From positions 1,364,001 to 1,428,000 of the forward strand of contig JAXQJY010000025.1 of the NCBI GenBank assembly GCA_037042185.1: a DNA stretch of 64,000 nt, in the 5' to 3' direction. The notes below the pieces were generated by a model that worked only from the letters and a program-made list of their open reading frames with translations, made no database searches and was not told the DNA's origin. The position numbers were made by a program, and so were the translations under genes. This document shows, in pieces, positions 46,096 through 55,720 of the stretch. The first letter of the stretch is position 1. Every line of letters begins with the position of its first letter. The stretch comes from Sordariomycetes sp. S80-01Y. Lineage: Eukaryota > Ascomycota > Sordariomycetes.

Positions 46096-47108
46096 TCAGG
46101 ATTCTTTTGGAGCAACCCTGGCAGACTCGCTTCCACTCTCCTCTTGCACCGCGCTAGATGACCGCATCAAATGCGAGGGCATTGAGGGGGTGCTCGCAGA
46201 AGGACTAGCGGTGCTCACTTCAGATAGCTGCTTCTCTGTTGAATTGTGAGTATTGGCTCTCGATTTGAGTTGAAGGTGGACATTTCCACGAACCTAGCTC
46301 CCGAATACGATGCTTAAGCATCTGGTTCTCCCTTGTCAACATCTGCGTCTCCGCTTGATAGAACGCACTTTCATCGCGTCCACTGAGGCTTATGTCACCA
46401 CTCTCCGCACTAATAGACGTAGTCCTAAGTCTAGGTGAAGCACCCCGACTCGGGGTTCTAGATCGACGATGGATGTCAAACGAGCCACGAGGTCCTGAAA
46501 AGGACCCAACAGGAGGCCCCCCGGAGATGGATGGCTGCGAACCGTGATGAGGAATGGGCGTACCATGCCCAGAGCGCTCCGACACAGCGCTGCTAGCTTC
46601 TGGATGGTTGCTCTGAGGGTTGTTCGCCTGAAGCCTTTGGAGTTCAAGCTGCTGCGTCCTGATCATCTGCAAGAGACGGTTCACGTGCGCTTCCTGCTCT
46701 GCCTCAAGCTCCTGATGCAGCTCCCCTAGGCTGGGCGCCCGGTGATGATGCGGATCGGCCATGACAGGGGAGCCCGACAACAGCTGCGGGCTGTGTGGCT
46801 GTTCGGCTGCCATTTCGCCGGGGGCGGGGATGGATGGGTCGTTGATTTGGAGGTTCATCAGGATGGAACGCCGACGGCCGGATTGGGGAGAGGATCGGTG
46901 GCGGGCCATGGAGCTGCTTGAAGAGCCTAGGATGGCTGTTAGCATTGCAAGATGGGCTATCTGTTGGCTGTTACTTACGCCTTGAGTGCTCGTGCTGTAG
47001 ACCTGCGTTCATCGTCGCGGCTGCTTGGAGGGAGACAGATGCCGACCGTGGGGAGCCCGTGGGCGACTCTGCGCGCGGAGCTGATGCCGCATCGCCGTTA
47101 GAGGCCAT
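46096..47108 (-). CDS. Small coiled-coil protein of unknown function
   Basis: Exons 46979-47108, 46294-46926 and 46096-46235 give 300 residues, all phases closing. It starts MASNGDAASAPRAESP and ends ESARVAPKES. The N-terminus is Ser/Ala-rich; residues about 95-135 (LGELHQELEAEQEAHVNRLL, then QMIRTQQLELQRLQ) form a clear coiled coil. A Ser/Pro/Gly/Arg-rich linker follows, then a second short coiled coil near 230-255 (TQMLTRENQMLKHRIRELEKQ, split by intron 2). The intron-2 donor is GTTCGT, which is non-consensus, but splicing restores the heptad pattern RELEKQLSEV. I do not recognise the family. No membrane segment or signal peptide is seen. The gene is expected to encode an adaptor-like or structural protein. 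Confidence 0.78.
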
Positions 47109-50100
47109 GAGGGGCAAGTGTGTTCCAAGATGTGCCGTCGAGGGTCGACAACAGCTGACAGACGATCGCGATGAAGGGTTTTAAGGCCGCAAGGGATGGA
47201 ATGGGTGGCGTGACGGTTCTGGCGTGAGGTTGGAGGTGTCGTCGGGCAGGTGACCTGTAGCTGGCCGCAGCTTAAGACGGTGGGTGTCTGAGGGGTAGTA
47301 CGGGAACGTGGTGCCGAGATCAAGGACGATGAAGAGGCCCAGTAGCTCATTCGATGAAATGTGAGTGGGAATACGAAACAGTCGACATCCTGTTTGTGAT
47401 AATTAGGCTCAGTGACGTTAGGTGTTGGGTTGTGTTGTGGATTAGCTTTCAGGTTGTCGAGGGTAAGCTGCGGCGACGGAGCTATCATGTCATCTCGAGG
47501 ACGCGGGGCGCGGGGCACAACCTGAATGTCCTGGGGTGCCTCAACAATCCTAGCCTGTGCTGCCCTGGGGGATAGTTTTTTCAATTACATGACCTGGCTG
47601 GTTGCTCGGTTCCTGTAAACTCTTGTGCTTTCAGGTGGGACCTAGTAGAGGGGTGGGTTGGCTGATGTAAAGGTTGCTGTCACGCGTCGCATCATCTTCA
47701 AGCTGCGAGGACCAGACTAAACCTAACGGACCTCGAGGGTAAAGGGATTAAGGTACCCCCAACTAGTCAAGTAGTTTGGAGTAGGGTTTGCTGAGTGGGC
47801 ATTCATTTCAAGTTAGCTCCTCGTAGCCCTGGTCTCAGAGCAGAAAATAGACCGGCATCTACACCGTGCAGTCGAAGCTCAAAATGCAAGATGTCGGCAA
47901 CAAACACAGGCTCATTTGTATGTGTCAGGAAACAGCTAGATTGGTGCTCACGTCGGGCTCAGTTTTGTGTCGAGCCTCGCGAGGCGACTACGAGGAATCT
48001 AATTAGGCCCCATTCCCATTATATGCCACGGTGGCTATAGTTTGGACCTCCAAGGCCAATTCCTAATGCTGCGTCGTCCAGCGACTCGGCCAGTTTGCGG
48101 TGCCCATCAGAACCTAAGGTAGGGATCATCCATCACAAGGTTCACGTGACCCATCTCTGAATATCTCGACTGGGGACCTGGTCGGGCATCCAGACTATTG
48201 GGATTTTGTTGGAGGGAACGTAGCTCGTGACCTGGCAAGATCAACTCAAGGAAGAGGCCCAGCCAGGTTACGAAGTATCATTTCTCGACCCGGGTCGATC
48301 CTCCGTGCAAATCCAGATGAGAGAAGCAATTCGAGCCCTTGACAAGACTGAAAGCCTGACCCAGCCTCCAGCACACCACTGGGTCATGGGAAATTAGGTT
48401 GTGGCGAAGGTGAGAACGGTGCGACGGGTGCCTGTGCTCGCCGTTGAACCCGCTGGGGTCCCCCCCCTGAACATGTGCATAGCCGCTATTGCCAACAATG
48501 CCGAGCTCGATTTGGCGGGCTGCCGGCACTTCATTTGGAACAGAGGCTTGAGTGTCTTACTGGAGGTGCTCTTGAAGCAGCAGCAAACGCAACTCTTTCT
48601 TCTGGTCGAGGGTAGATTTGTCTGTTGCGTCGGCCTTGTACTCTTGAGCACCTTCACTGCTGATGGGGAACCCAAATCGCCTCGATCGCAACACGCTTGA
48701 GGAGGGGCAGGCTTACTGTGGGCTTGCCAGGCTTGCCAGGGGTCCATTCCGGGCGCCATCCGCGGACCAGGCGGCCCCGGTTTGAGCCAGCAAGCTGGGA
48801 CCGTACTTCGCAGCTGTCTGTGTACTTACTCCGTACAGGTGCCAGCAATCTCCTCGGTACGGTACGGGGTACACATTCTCGTCTCGAGGTTCAGCGGCAC
48901 CTCTTCAACTCTCGGTGACTGAAAGACGTCACTAGAGAAGCGGTTGGAGATCGAATGCTGGCGACTTCGATGTGTTTGGTTGTGTTCCTGGATTCTGCAT
49001 GATGCATCTTGACAGCTGCATGCCAGCCAATCCCAGCCCACACACCCAACCATCGGCAGCAGCTCCAACAGCTCACTGTCCTTGCTCGTACCGGAGGGTG
49101 GGCTGACTGGCTTCAAATTACATGCTCGCTCGTGACCAAGACAACGCTCAAGCGATGCCCGTGCTATAGCCATAGTGACCAGCCTGACCTTGCTTGCTGT
49201 CTTGTCCGACTGAGACAGGGCGCAAGAATTGTCTGGACTCGTGTGTTCACGGAGGAATTTTGTCCACCCCATGTTCCCACCAATGCCCCGCTGGCGGAGG
49301 CGTCCAAGTTTGAGTCGGCGCCATGCCGGATAAAGGGGTGAGACGCTCAAGAAGGAGACGAAGTCGCGCGGGTTATCGCGATTGCGTGGTCAATCTTCAT
49401 TTCCACGGTTGACCATATATGTCCACTGGTGATGACTGATGATGACTGCACCGTCCAGGCATTGGGATACCATGGCAGAGCGTGTTTACGCGCCGGGCAC
49501 CTAGGTCACTCCCTCCTAGATGGTGGGGAACAGAAACGGTGCTCGGGGGTGTTGCTCGAACCGTTCAAGGTCTGAAGCTTTTTGAATGGGTCGCCGGCAT
49601 ATTCCTGTCATTTGTAATGTCGACCTTGAGGCTCATCATCGATCCCCGACACAGCTCGTTTTCCGAAGCCAGGATTGCCGTCCGTACGCTCTGGAAAGCG
49701 ATTGCGTGAGTGAATTTCGTCGTGAAGCTTCATTGGATCGAGCGTCTTCCGTCATAACAATTGCGCCCAGACAGGCTGACTATTTCGCTTATGCGGACGT
49801 CGCTGAGAACGACAGGGATGCCACGCAGGGGACAATTTGAACAGCAACTTTCGTTTCTTTTTTCGTCGGCTGGCGCCCTGTGTTTCCCCACGGATGGGCG
49901 TCTGCTACAGTGAATGTCTGAGATTAGTCTTTAGGGCGACGATGACGACGGTGCGAGGTGGAGAGGAGGGCTCAGCCGTAAACGGGCGCCGGCGATCAAC
50001 TGGCATCGCCAGGAATACTGGATCACGGTGCGATCCAACAGGGCATCGATGTTTGTGTGTGCAGAAGCGGGAGACACTCCGTACTCCGTGAGAAGAATTG

Positions 50101-51176
50101 CTCTGCATGTGGACGGGCCTCCATAAGCGCGTGGTGGTGTCGCGTTGTGGCGCGTTATGTCGCGTGCTGTAGTGTGTCCGTAAAGGGACTGACTGTTCGT
50201 GAACCGAGACCGAGGCAGTTATGGACAAAAACAAACCCAACAGCTCGGAGTGGGCAGCTCGAGGGCTTCGCTGGGGCTAAGCGAGGGATCCCTGCTAGCG
50301 CTCCCTTGTCCGTGTGTGCTAACAGGGGCGTCAGAAGCCGGCCTTTTTGGCAGTTGCTCCATTGAAGGCACTGCACTGCAGGAGCGACTTGCACTGCACT
50401 GTCAGTCCGAGTCTTCCAGATCCACGAGACTCACTCATGTCGTCCTTCCTTGTGTTTCTGTTCCTGCCACGCAAACATCCTTCTAGGATTCACAAAGTTC
50501 GGCCTTCGTTTGCTAAGTCGTCGCGACGCTTTCCTTTCCTTAATCATCCTTCATAATTAACACATTATCTGGGCCACGATTCCTTGCTCATCACCATCTG
50601 GACCTTGAATCTTGGCGTCAACGTCCTCGGAGCATCCCTCTCGTTCACGCGCTACTATTTCTTGTTTCTCACCTCGAGTCTCGACCTCGGCCCTAGCTTC
50701 GCCAAATCATTTAGCTAGGCTGATCCGACATCGAAGCCGCTCGTCGTCCAGACTGGAACTAACGGCTGAGTCGCGTGGCACAGAGCGCTAACCAGCGACG
50801 ATATTGCCCCAGTGGAGGCTTCGCTCTAGCCTCCGTCGAAACCTTCTTCATGTTGCCTGCCGCCGCCGCCGTTTCGATCTGAGCCTTCGGCAACTCCCCA
50901 TTTGAAACCCTTTCACGCGCTTGGCCGTCGCGCGTCGCGGACTTTTACTGCACAACTCCTGTGGCCACGGCCCTGACCTGCGCCCCTCGGTTACGAATGC
51001 CGCTTCCCGTCCCTTCATCTCGCCCACGCGATACGAATTGAAGGCGGTCAACAGTCCTACGCGACGTATTTTCTCGTTGTTTGCGATCGGTCTTCTTGAC
51101 CTGTTTGTTTGTCTTCACATCACCTTCCGCTGCACGCTACCGGCAGCTGGTCCAAGAGGGACACCGACCAAAGACC
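47109..51176. other. Intergenic stretch (~4 kb) before the PH-domain gene
   Basis: Only short overlapping frames occur (the longest about 190 codons at 47009-47584, antisense-like over the coiled-coil gene leader). None shows domains or splice chains. From about 50400 to 51176 the plus strand is C/T-rich and probably is promoter plus a long 5' leader of the PH-domain gene, with several upstream ATGs. The middle (47600-50000) shows nothing I can name. Confidence 0.45.
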
Positions 51177-53555
51177 ATGTCGCCCGCCGTGACCATGCCT
51201 CACGCGACGAATACCGAAGGCTTGCAGCGTCCGCCTAGTAGCTCCCCGAGATGGCGGTCAATCCCACCGCCGCTGGACTTGTCTAATGCCGAGGACCCTC
51301 CCGAACTTGAAGCAACGCGAACAGAGAAACTGGGGCGTCGCGAGTCGAGGTTAGGGCTGAGGAGTATATTTGGCAGGAGCAAGAATGGAGGCATACCAAA
51401 TGGACCAATCTCCCCAAGGTTTTCGAAACCATCACGGGAGAGTCTCACGCAAGGGATTCCGTACCACACTCTCGCCCCGGGAAAGCCAACTGCCAGGAGC
51501 CAAGTTTCGCGGCCTCTGTCGACAACTCTGGAAGACGCGCCGGCCCCGGAAGAGAATCCTAGCCTCCCTGACGAACCACCAAAACGCAAGAGCGGCCCAT
51601 CGAACAAGCCAAAGGGCGGGGCAGCATCGTGGGACACGGCACCGTTGCACAAGGCCTACCCGCAGGCTGCTCGGTACTCAACGCTGCCAGCTGCAAGCGT
51701 GCCCGCCGATCTTATCCTTCGAAACCATGAGAGGAAAGTCGCTGAAGCCTCGGCAACCGATGACGGTGATCAAGACAAACCGAAAAGGAGGCAAAAACGG
51801 AGCAGGGCAGGCACCATCTCGGACTTTGAGTGGACCACCAAAACGTATATCCTTCTTGCAACAGGACACCTGTTGGAATATGCTGGCGAGGGACCATTTG
51901 ACCGTCAACCCGAGAAGGTACTGCGATTGAGCAGAAGTTCCGCTGCCTTTGCAAGTGACCTGATCCCCGGGCGCCATTGGGTTCTTCAGGTTGCCTCAGC
52001 TATGGGCTCAGAAGGCAACTCGGTGGATTCAAGGACCGGCTTCTTCTCCAGGCTGCCATTCCGAGGAGGAGACAAGCGATCAGTTGCCAACATGCTTCTT
52101 GTCTTCGAAAGTGCTGAAGACATGGACGAATGGCTTGCGAGTCTGCGCCGCACTGTCGAAGCCCTTGGAGGAAAGAAGGTGCTTTCGGAGACAGGCAAGC
52201 CCAAGACAGAGCAGGCGAGCACTTTGCGAGAGCAGACCAGTCAGCGAACATTAGTAGTGCATGACTCGGATCAAGGCTCCAGAAGTACTGGGCACCATTC
52301 GTGGGGTCAAGATTTCGAGCGAAGAGAAAGTGACGCGTCCTACGCTCCCACCGAAGCCACTCGTGAGCAATCCATGGACGGCATGTCAGCTACGAACAGC
52401 ATTGTTTCGCAGGATGGGCAGCAGCTGGAGAGCCTGCGGAGCAGTGCCCACCGCTTATCCTGCATCTCCTCTGGCCAGCGGACGATGATCACATCGGCTG
52501 GCTCATCGCCAGCTTGCTCACCCACAGCGGAGAGCTTTCCCCTGTCTTCTGAAGACCCGCAACGTCGTCATTTGGATGTTGGCAGCGTTGACTCAAGGTT
52601 ACGGCCTAATGCTTCAGATATTGTGAACCGGCGCAAATCTATGCAGACCATGAGTCCCTCCGGGGAAGAGCCAGAGAGTGCGCCTGAACGACCCTTCCGC
52701 CCACAATCGACGCTGGTTCAGGGATTGTCTCCTAACTTTAGCGTCCCGAGCTCTTCGAGCCGCCGATTCTCGACACGACTCAATACTGAGTCACCACCGC
52801 CACCTCTGTCACCTCCCCGGGAGCTAGACGCCCCTTCCCGGTCATTATCTAGGCGTCCGCCAACAGCGCTGCGCATCTCCCGCCCGCTGTCGATGGTTAT
52901 GGATCAGCCTTCGCCTAGGGAGGACATTCCTGAGCGCCCAGCTACGCGACACGGAGAGACGGCGGCCCCAGCGGAGCCCGAGATGGTGCCTTTGCCGCCT
53001 TCTCGACCAGCATCTCGGGTACAGCACAGTCGCACCCCGACCCCCATGGCCTGCCCTTCAGGTGTTCCAAAGCACATGAGCAGCCAAACCAGCCCTCGCC
53101 GGTTCTCCAGTATGGGTGCTCTGCGGGAGGATTGCGTCGACTCGATTGATTCGCCAACCGTGAGCTTTGACCCATCAAGGATGCGTCCTTACCAACCGCA
53201 CAACCGGAGCCTGGACCCTGAGAGGTGTCATTCCTCTGTGGACACGTACGAGCGCAACAACGCGCTGTGTGCTCCGCCGGTCAGAGTGAACAAGCGAGTC
53301 AGCATGCTGCCTTTTATACCCGATCAAGTGCCGCCCAACTCGGCGCACACCCACCCGCCCCCCGCGCCACCGCCGTCGATCCCATTGCCGCCAGTACCCA
53401 AAGCCAACGGCCGCCTTCGGCCTACCTCGAACGGCCATGCTCTTCTCAACCGCCGAAGCATGCCGCAGCTTGTTGAGGGCCCCCCTCCAATGCCGCCGCC
53501 AACCTGCGCTCTCCCACCTATCCCGAAGAAGCACTCAAAGGGCAACTTCTTCTGA
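51177..53555 (+). CDS. PH-domain protein with proline-rich C-terminus
   Basis: A single exon of 792 residues. The ATG at 51177 (MSPAVTMPHATN) is preferred; the frame is open upstream to 51081, but those residues look like leader. Residues 1-210 are Ser/Pro/Arg-rich. A pleckstrin-homology domain spans about 215-335: it begins at FEWTTKTYILLATGHLLEYAG, continues through RHWVLQVAS, and ends in the conserved-Trp helix EDMDEWLASLRRTVEALGG. The remaining 450 residues are disordered, with SRRFS, RPLS and RRPPT motifs that could be phosphorylation sites, then poly-proline stretches near 715-785 (HPPPAPPPSIPLPPVP) that could bind SH3 domains or profilin. Orthologues are expected in filamentous ascomycetes; a role in membrane-linked signalling or polarity is inference. 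Confidence 0.85.
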   Translation: MSPAVTMPHATNTEGLQRPPSSSPRWRSIPPPLDLSNAEDPPELEATRTEKLGRRESRLGLRSIFGRSKNGGIPNGPISPRFSKPSRESLTQGIPYHTLAPGKPTARSQVSRPLSTTLEDAPAPEENPSLPDEPPKRKSGPSNKPKGGAASWDTAPLHKAYPQAARYSTLPAASVPADLILRNHERKVAEASATDDGDQDKPKRRQKRSRAGTISDFEWTTKTYILLATGHLLEYAGEGPFDRQPEKVLRLSRSSAAFASDLIPGRHWVLQVASAMGSEGNSVDSRTGFFSRLPFRGGDKRSVANMLLVFESAEDMDEWLASLRRTVEALGGKKVLSETGKPKTEQASTLREQTSQRTLVVHDSDQGSRSTGHHSWGQDFERRESDASYAPTEATREQSMDGMSATNSIVSQDGQQLESLRSSAHRLSCISSGQRTMITSAGSSPACSPTAESFPLSSEDPQRRHLDVGSVDSRLRPNASDIVNRRKSMQTMSPSGEEPESAPERPFRPQSTLVQGLSPNFSVPSSSSRRFSTRLNTESPPPPLSPPRELDAPSRSLSRRPPTALRISRPLSMVMDQPSPREDIPERPATRHGETAAPAEPEMVPLPPSRPASRVQHSRTPTPMACPSGVPKHMSSQTSPRRFSSMGALREDCVDSIDSPTVSFDPSRMRPYQPHNRSLDPERCHSSVDTYERNNALCAPPVRVNKRVSMLPFIPDQVPPNSAHTHPPPAPPPSIPLPPVPKANGRLRPTSNGHALLNRRSMPQLVEGPPPMPPPTCALPPIPKKHSKGNFF

Positions 53556-54106
53556 AGAGTACACCGCGACTCCCTTTCCTTTAACTCTGTACGAACAGCG
53601 TCCTGTCGACATAACGTCAATGTCAACTTTTCCTTGCGTCCGAAATAGAAAGGCTTTTACGCCAACGACTGCAGCCATCAAGGCAGCAAGCTCCAGTTTT
53701 CGTCAATCATGAACTAAAGAGGGTCGGATTAGATCTACTCAGGGGGAAGGGATTCTAGAGATGGAGAAAGGTGTTGATGATATTGTCTATTTTTAAAAGG
53801 GTCTCAGGGTTTATAGACTCGGCTTTCTACTTGCGATGTACTTATAAGAAGATCACTTTTTCCTTCTTCCTATCTTCCGGAGGGATGATACCCGGCATCA
53901 TGCTCTTAGCTTCGTTGTTCAATAGATGGTGCCCGTTGCGGGCACATTCACTGTTCACGCGGACGCCCTGGGACGGCAACACAGTTCATTATCTCGTAGA
54001 TGGCCATTCATTAACCGCTGGTCCGCAACACGGAGGTATCTCACTTTGGTATCTCACTTTAATCAGACCCATTGCCCATAACGCCGTGCCCAACCAATTG
54101 CCCTTG
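53556..54106. other. Convergent 3' region of PH-domain gene and membrane-protein gene
   Basis: About 550 bp lie between convergent stop codons. The A/T content is higher than in flanking genes, as for 3' regions. No gene supported; a plus-strand frame from 53771 is mostly antisense to the next gene. Confidence 0.4.
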
Positions 54107-54739
54107 TCAGTAATCCCTACTCCTCCTCACGTGCCTGATGGGAGCATCACCGCCCGCAAACCTCTCAGGATCAACTTCCCTGAACCCGCCGCTGTCCCTC
54201 CGCCTCTCGGCCCCGCCGCTGTGTCTCTTCTTCTTCCTCCGGGGCGGGGTGTTCTCCTCAATGACCACGACCTCGTCTTCGTCATCGTCGTCATCCTCCA
54301 TGCCACCGCCCCTCGGCGGCGGCGGCGCGGGCGGAGGGGGAGCGTCCACGATGATGGGCTCACCGGGGCCCCTGGGCCTGGCCGTCGCGCCGCCCGACTC
54401 CCGCACGTTGACGCGCACGCGCTCCGTGACCCGGGCGCTGCCGCGACGGTGATGGTGGTGGCTGTGGCGGTGCGAGTGCGAGTGCGAGTGCCTGTGCTTG
54501 GGACGGACCGACATCTCCGACTCCGGGATGACGGGCGGGCCGAAGCCCAGGCACGTGTAGATGAGGAAGAGGAGCAGCAGGAAGCCGGCGACGGCGCCGA
54601 GGACGATGCCGGCGACGACGCCCGGGGTCGGGGAGGAGTCGACGCCGCCGTACGTGGAGGGGATGATGATTGTGGTCTCCCCCTGGCGCGCCTCGAGGAC
54701 GGGCGAGACGGGATCGGGGAGCGTAGGTGTCGGAGCCAT
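54107..54739 (-). CDS. Small His-rich single-pass membrane protein, unknown function
   Basis: A single exon of 210 residues starting MAPTPTLPDPVSPVLEARQG. Residues about 38-62 (SPTPGVVAGIVLGAVAGFLL, then LLFLIYTC) form one strong membrane span of the GIVLGxVAGFLLLL type found in small fungal membrane proteins. No N-terminal signal peptide is seen, so the short N-terminus may face outside. After the span comes a His/Ser/Arg repeat region (about 83-100, HSHSHSHRHSHHHHRR), a Pro-rich stretch, an acidic DDDDDEDEVVVIEE block, and a basic Arg/Lys-rich tail. The alternation of His-rich, acidic and basic blocks is unusual. Metal binding by the His tract is possible but not shown. Strong third-position GC bias creates long shadow frames on both strands. 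Confidence 0.7.
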   Translation of the reverse strand: MAPTPTLPDPVSPVLEARQGETTIIIPSTYGGVDSSPTPGVVAGIVLGAVAGFLLLLFLIYTCLGFGPPVIPESEMSVRPKHRHSHSHSHRHSHHHHRRGSARVTERVRVNVRESGGATARPRGPGEPIIVDAPPPPAPPPPRGGGMEDDDDDEDEVVVIEENTPPRRKKKRHSGGAERRRDSGGFREVDPERFAGGDAPIRHVRRSRDY

Positions 54740-55720
54740 GATGGGCGGCGTGGTTGCGGTTTGCGGTTTGCGGTTTGCGGTTTGCAGTTGGCGGTTGGGG
54801 TTGCGGTGCGATGCAAATGCGATGCGAGACGCCTCGCCGCGTCAGCGCATGGTGTAGCGAGCGATCCGGCTTTCGTATGAGGGCGGCTACGGCGCCAGTG
54901 CGAGCGTGCGAGACGGAGTAGCGGCCAGAGGACGTGATGTAGTCTGACAGGGCTGACAGCGAATGGACGACGGGCGCGGGCGGGTGCAGGAGGAAGGCTC
55001 TGGTCTTTGTTGCAGCGAGCGATAAGGCTGTTTACGCACAGGTGTGGCCGGGTCACGGTCTGCCTGCCTGCCTGTCCCGTCTGCGTCTGCGTCTTGGTCC
55101 TTGCGACGACGAGGGTTGGGGTTGGCAATTGGGTCGGGTCGATGCAGGTGAGATTGGCCCGCCTCGGAAGATGCGGGGCAGCGCGCAGCGACCCAACCAA
55201 TTTACACCCTCCGAGGTGACGCGGTGGCTGCGAGCAGAGAGTTTATTTCATGCTCGCAAAAGGGTGTGTTAGTGCACGAGTGGCTTGTGAGGATTCTGTC
55301 CGTCGAGGTTACCGCGGTTAGTGCCTGTTCCTGTCCGGCAGTCGTTGAAGTCTCGCCCAAAGCTCAGGATGAGGAAAAAAGGGGGGAGGCGGTTGTCTCA
55401 GACTTCTGGTGCTGCTAATGCAGGTACCATGACGGGCCTGGCGAGGGGATCGCGGCAGGTCATGCACCTTGACAGATCACGCGTCTTGGAATGGCAGATG
55501 GTCTGCTGTTATGAGAGACTGGCTGATCGAGGCCGGAGGCTCGTGTCGTAGTTTATCTGCGATTGAGCACCCTATGTGAGGAGCACCCTTGGGGGTCGAA
55601 GCCCCTTTTATGACCCCCTTTGCCCGGACAGATCCCAGAAATCCCGTGTAGGGCTGACGGTCGGGACAAAATAACCCTAGCATACGATAACCTAGCTTCA
55701 TGCCGTGATCAGACATTTCC
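54740..55720. other. Intergenic: leader of membrane-protein gene and 3' region of Zn2Cys6 gene
   Basis: The 5' leader side contains the heptamer repeat at 54758-54785. The remainder shows no supported gene; an unspliced minus-strand frame here is a GC-bias shadow. Confidence 0.4.
54758..54785. repeat. Heptamer tandem repeat (GGTTTGC)x4
   Basis: Four perfect copies, preceded by a six-base partial unit (54752-54757), start 19 bp upstream of the start codon of the minus-strand membrane-protein gene. On the transcribed strand it reads GCAAACC. Confidence 0.9.

Noticed and set aside
53771-54880. 369-codon plus-strand frame antisense to the small membrane protein
   Set aside because: Arg/Gly/Val/Ala-rich antisense shadow in very GC-rich DNA, no domain.
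54127-55200. 357-codon minus-strand frame overlapping the small membrane protein
   Set aside because: It is Ser/Arg/Pro-biased in a shifted frame, lacks domains and lies over the real frame with its membrane span.
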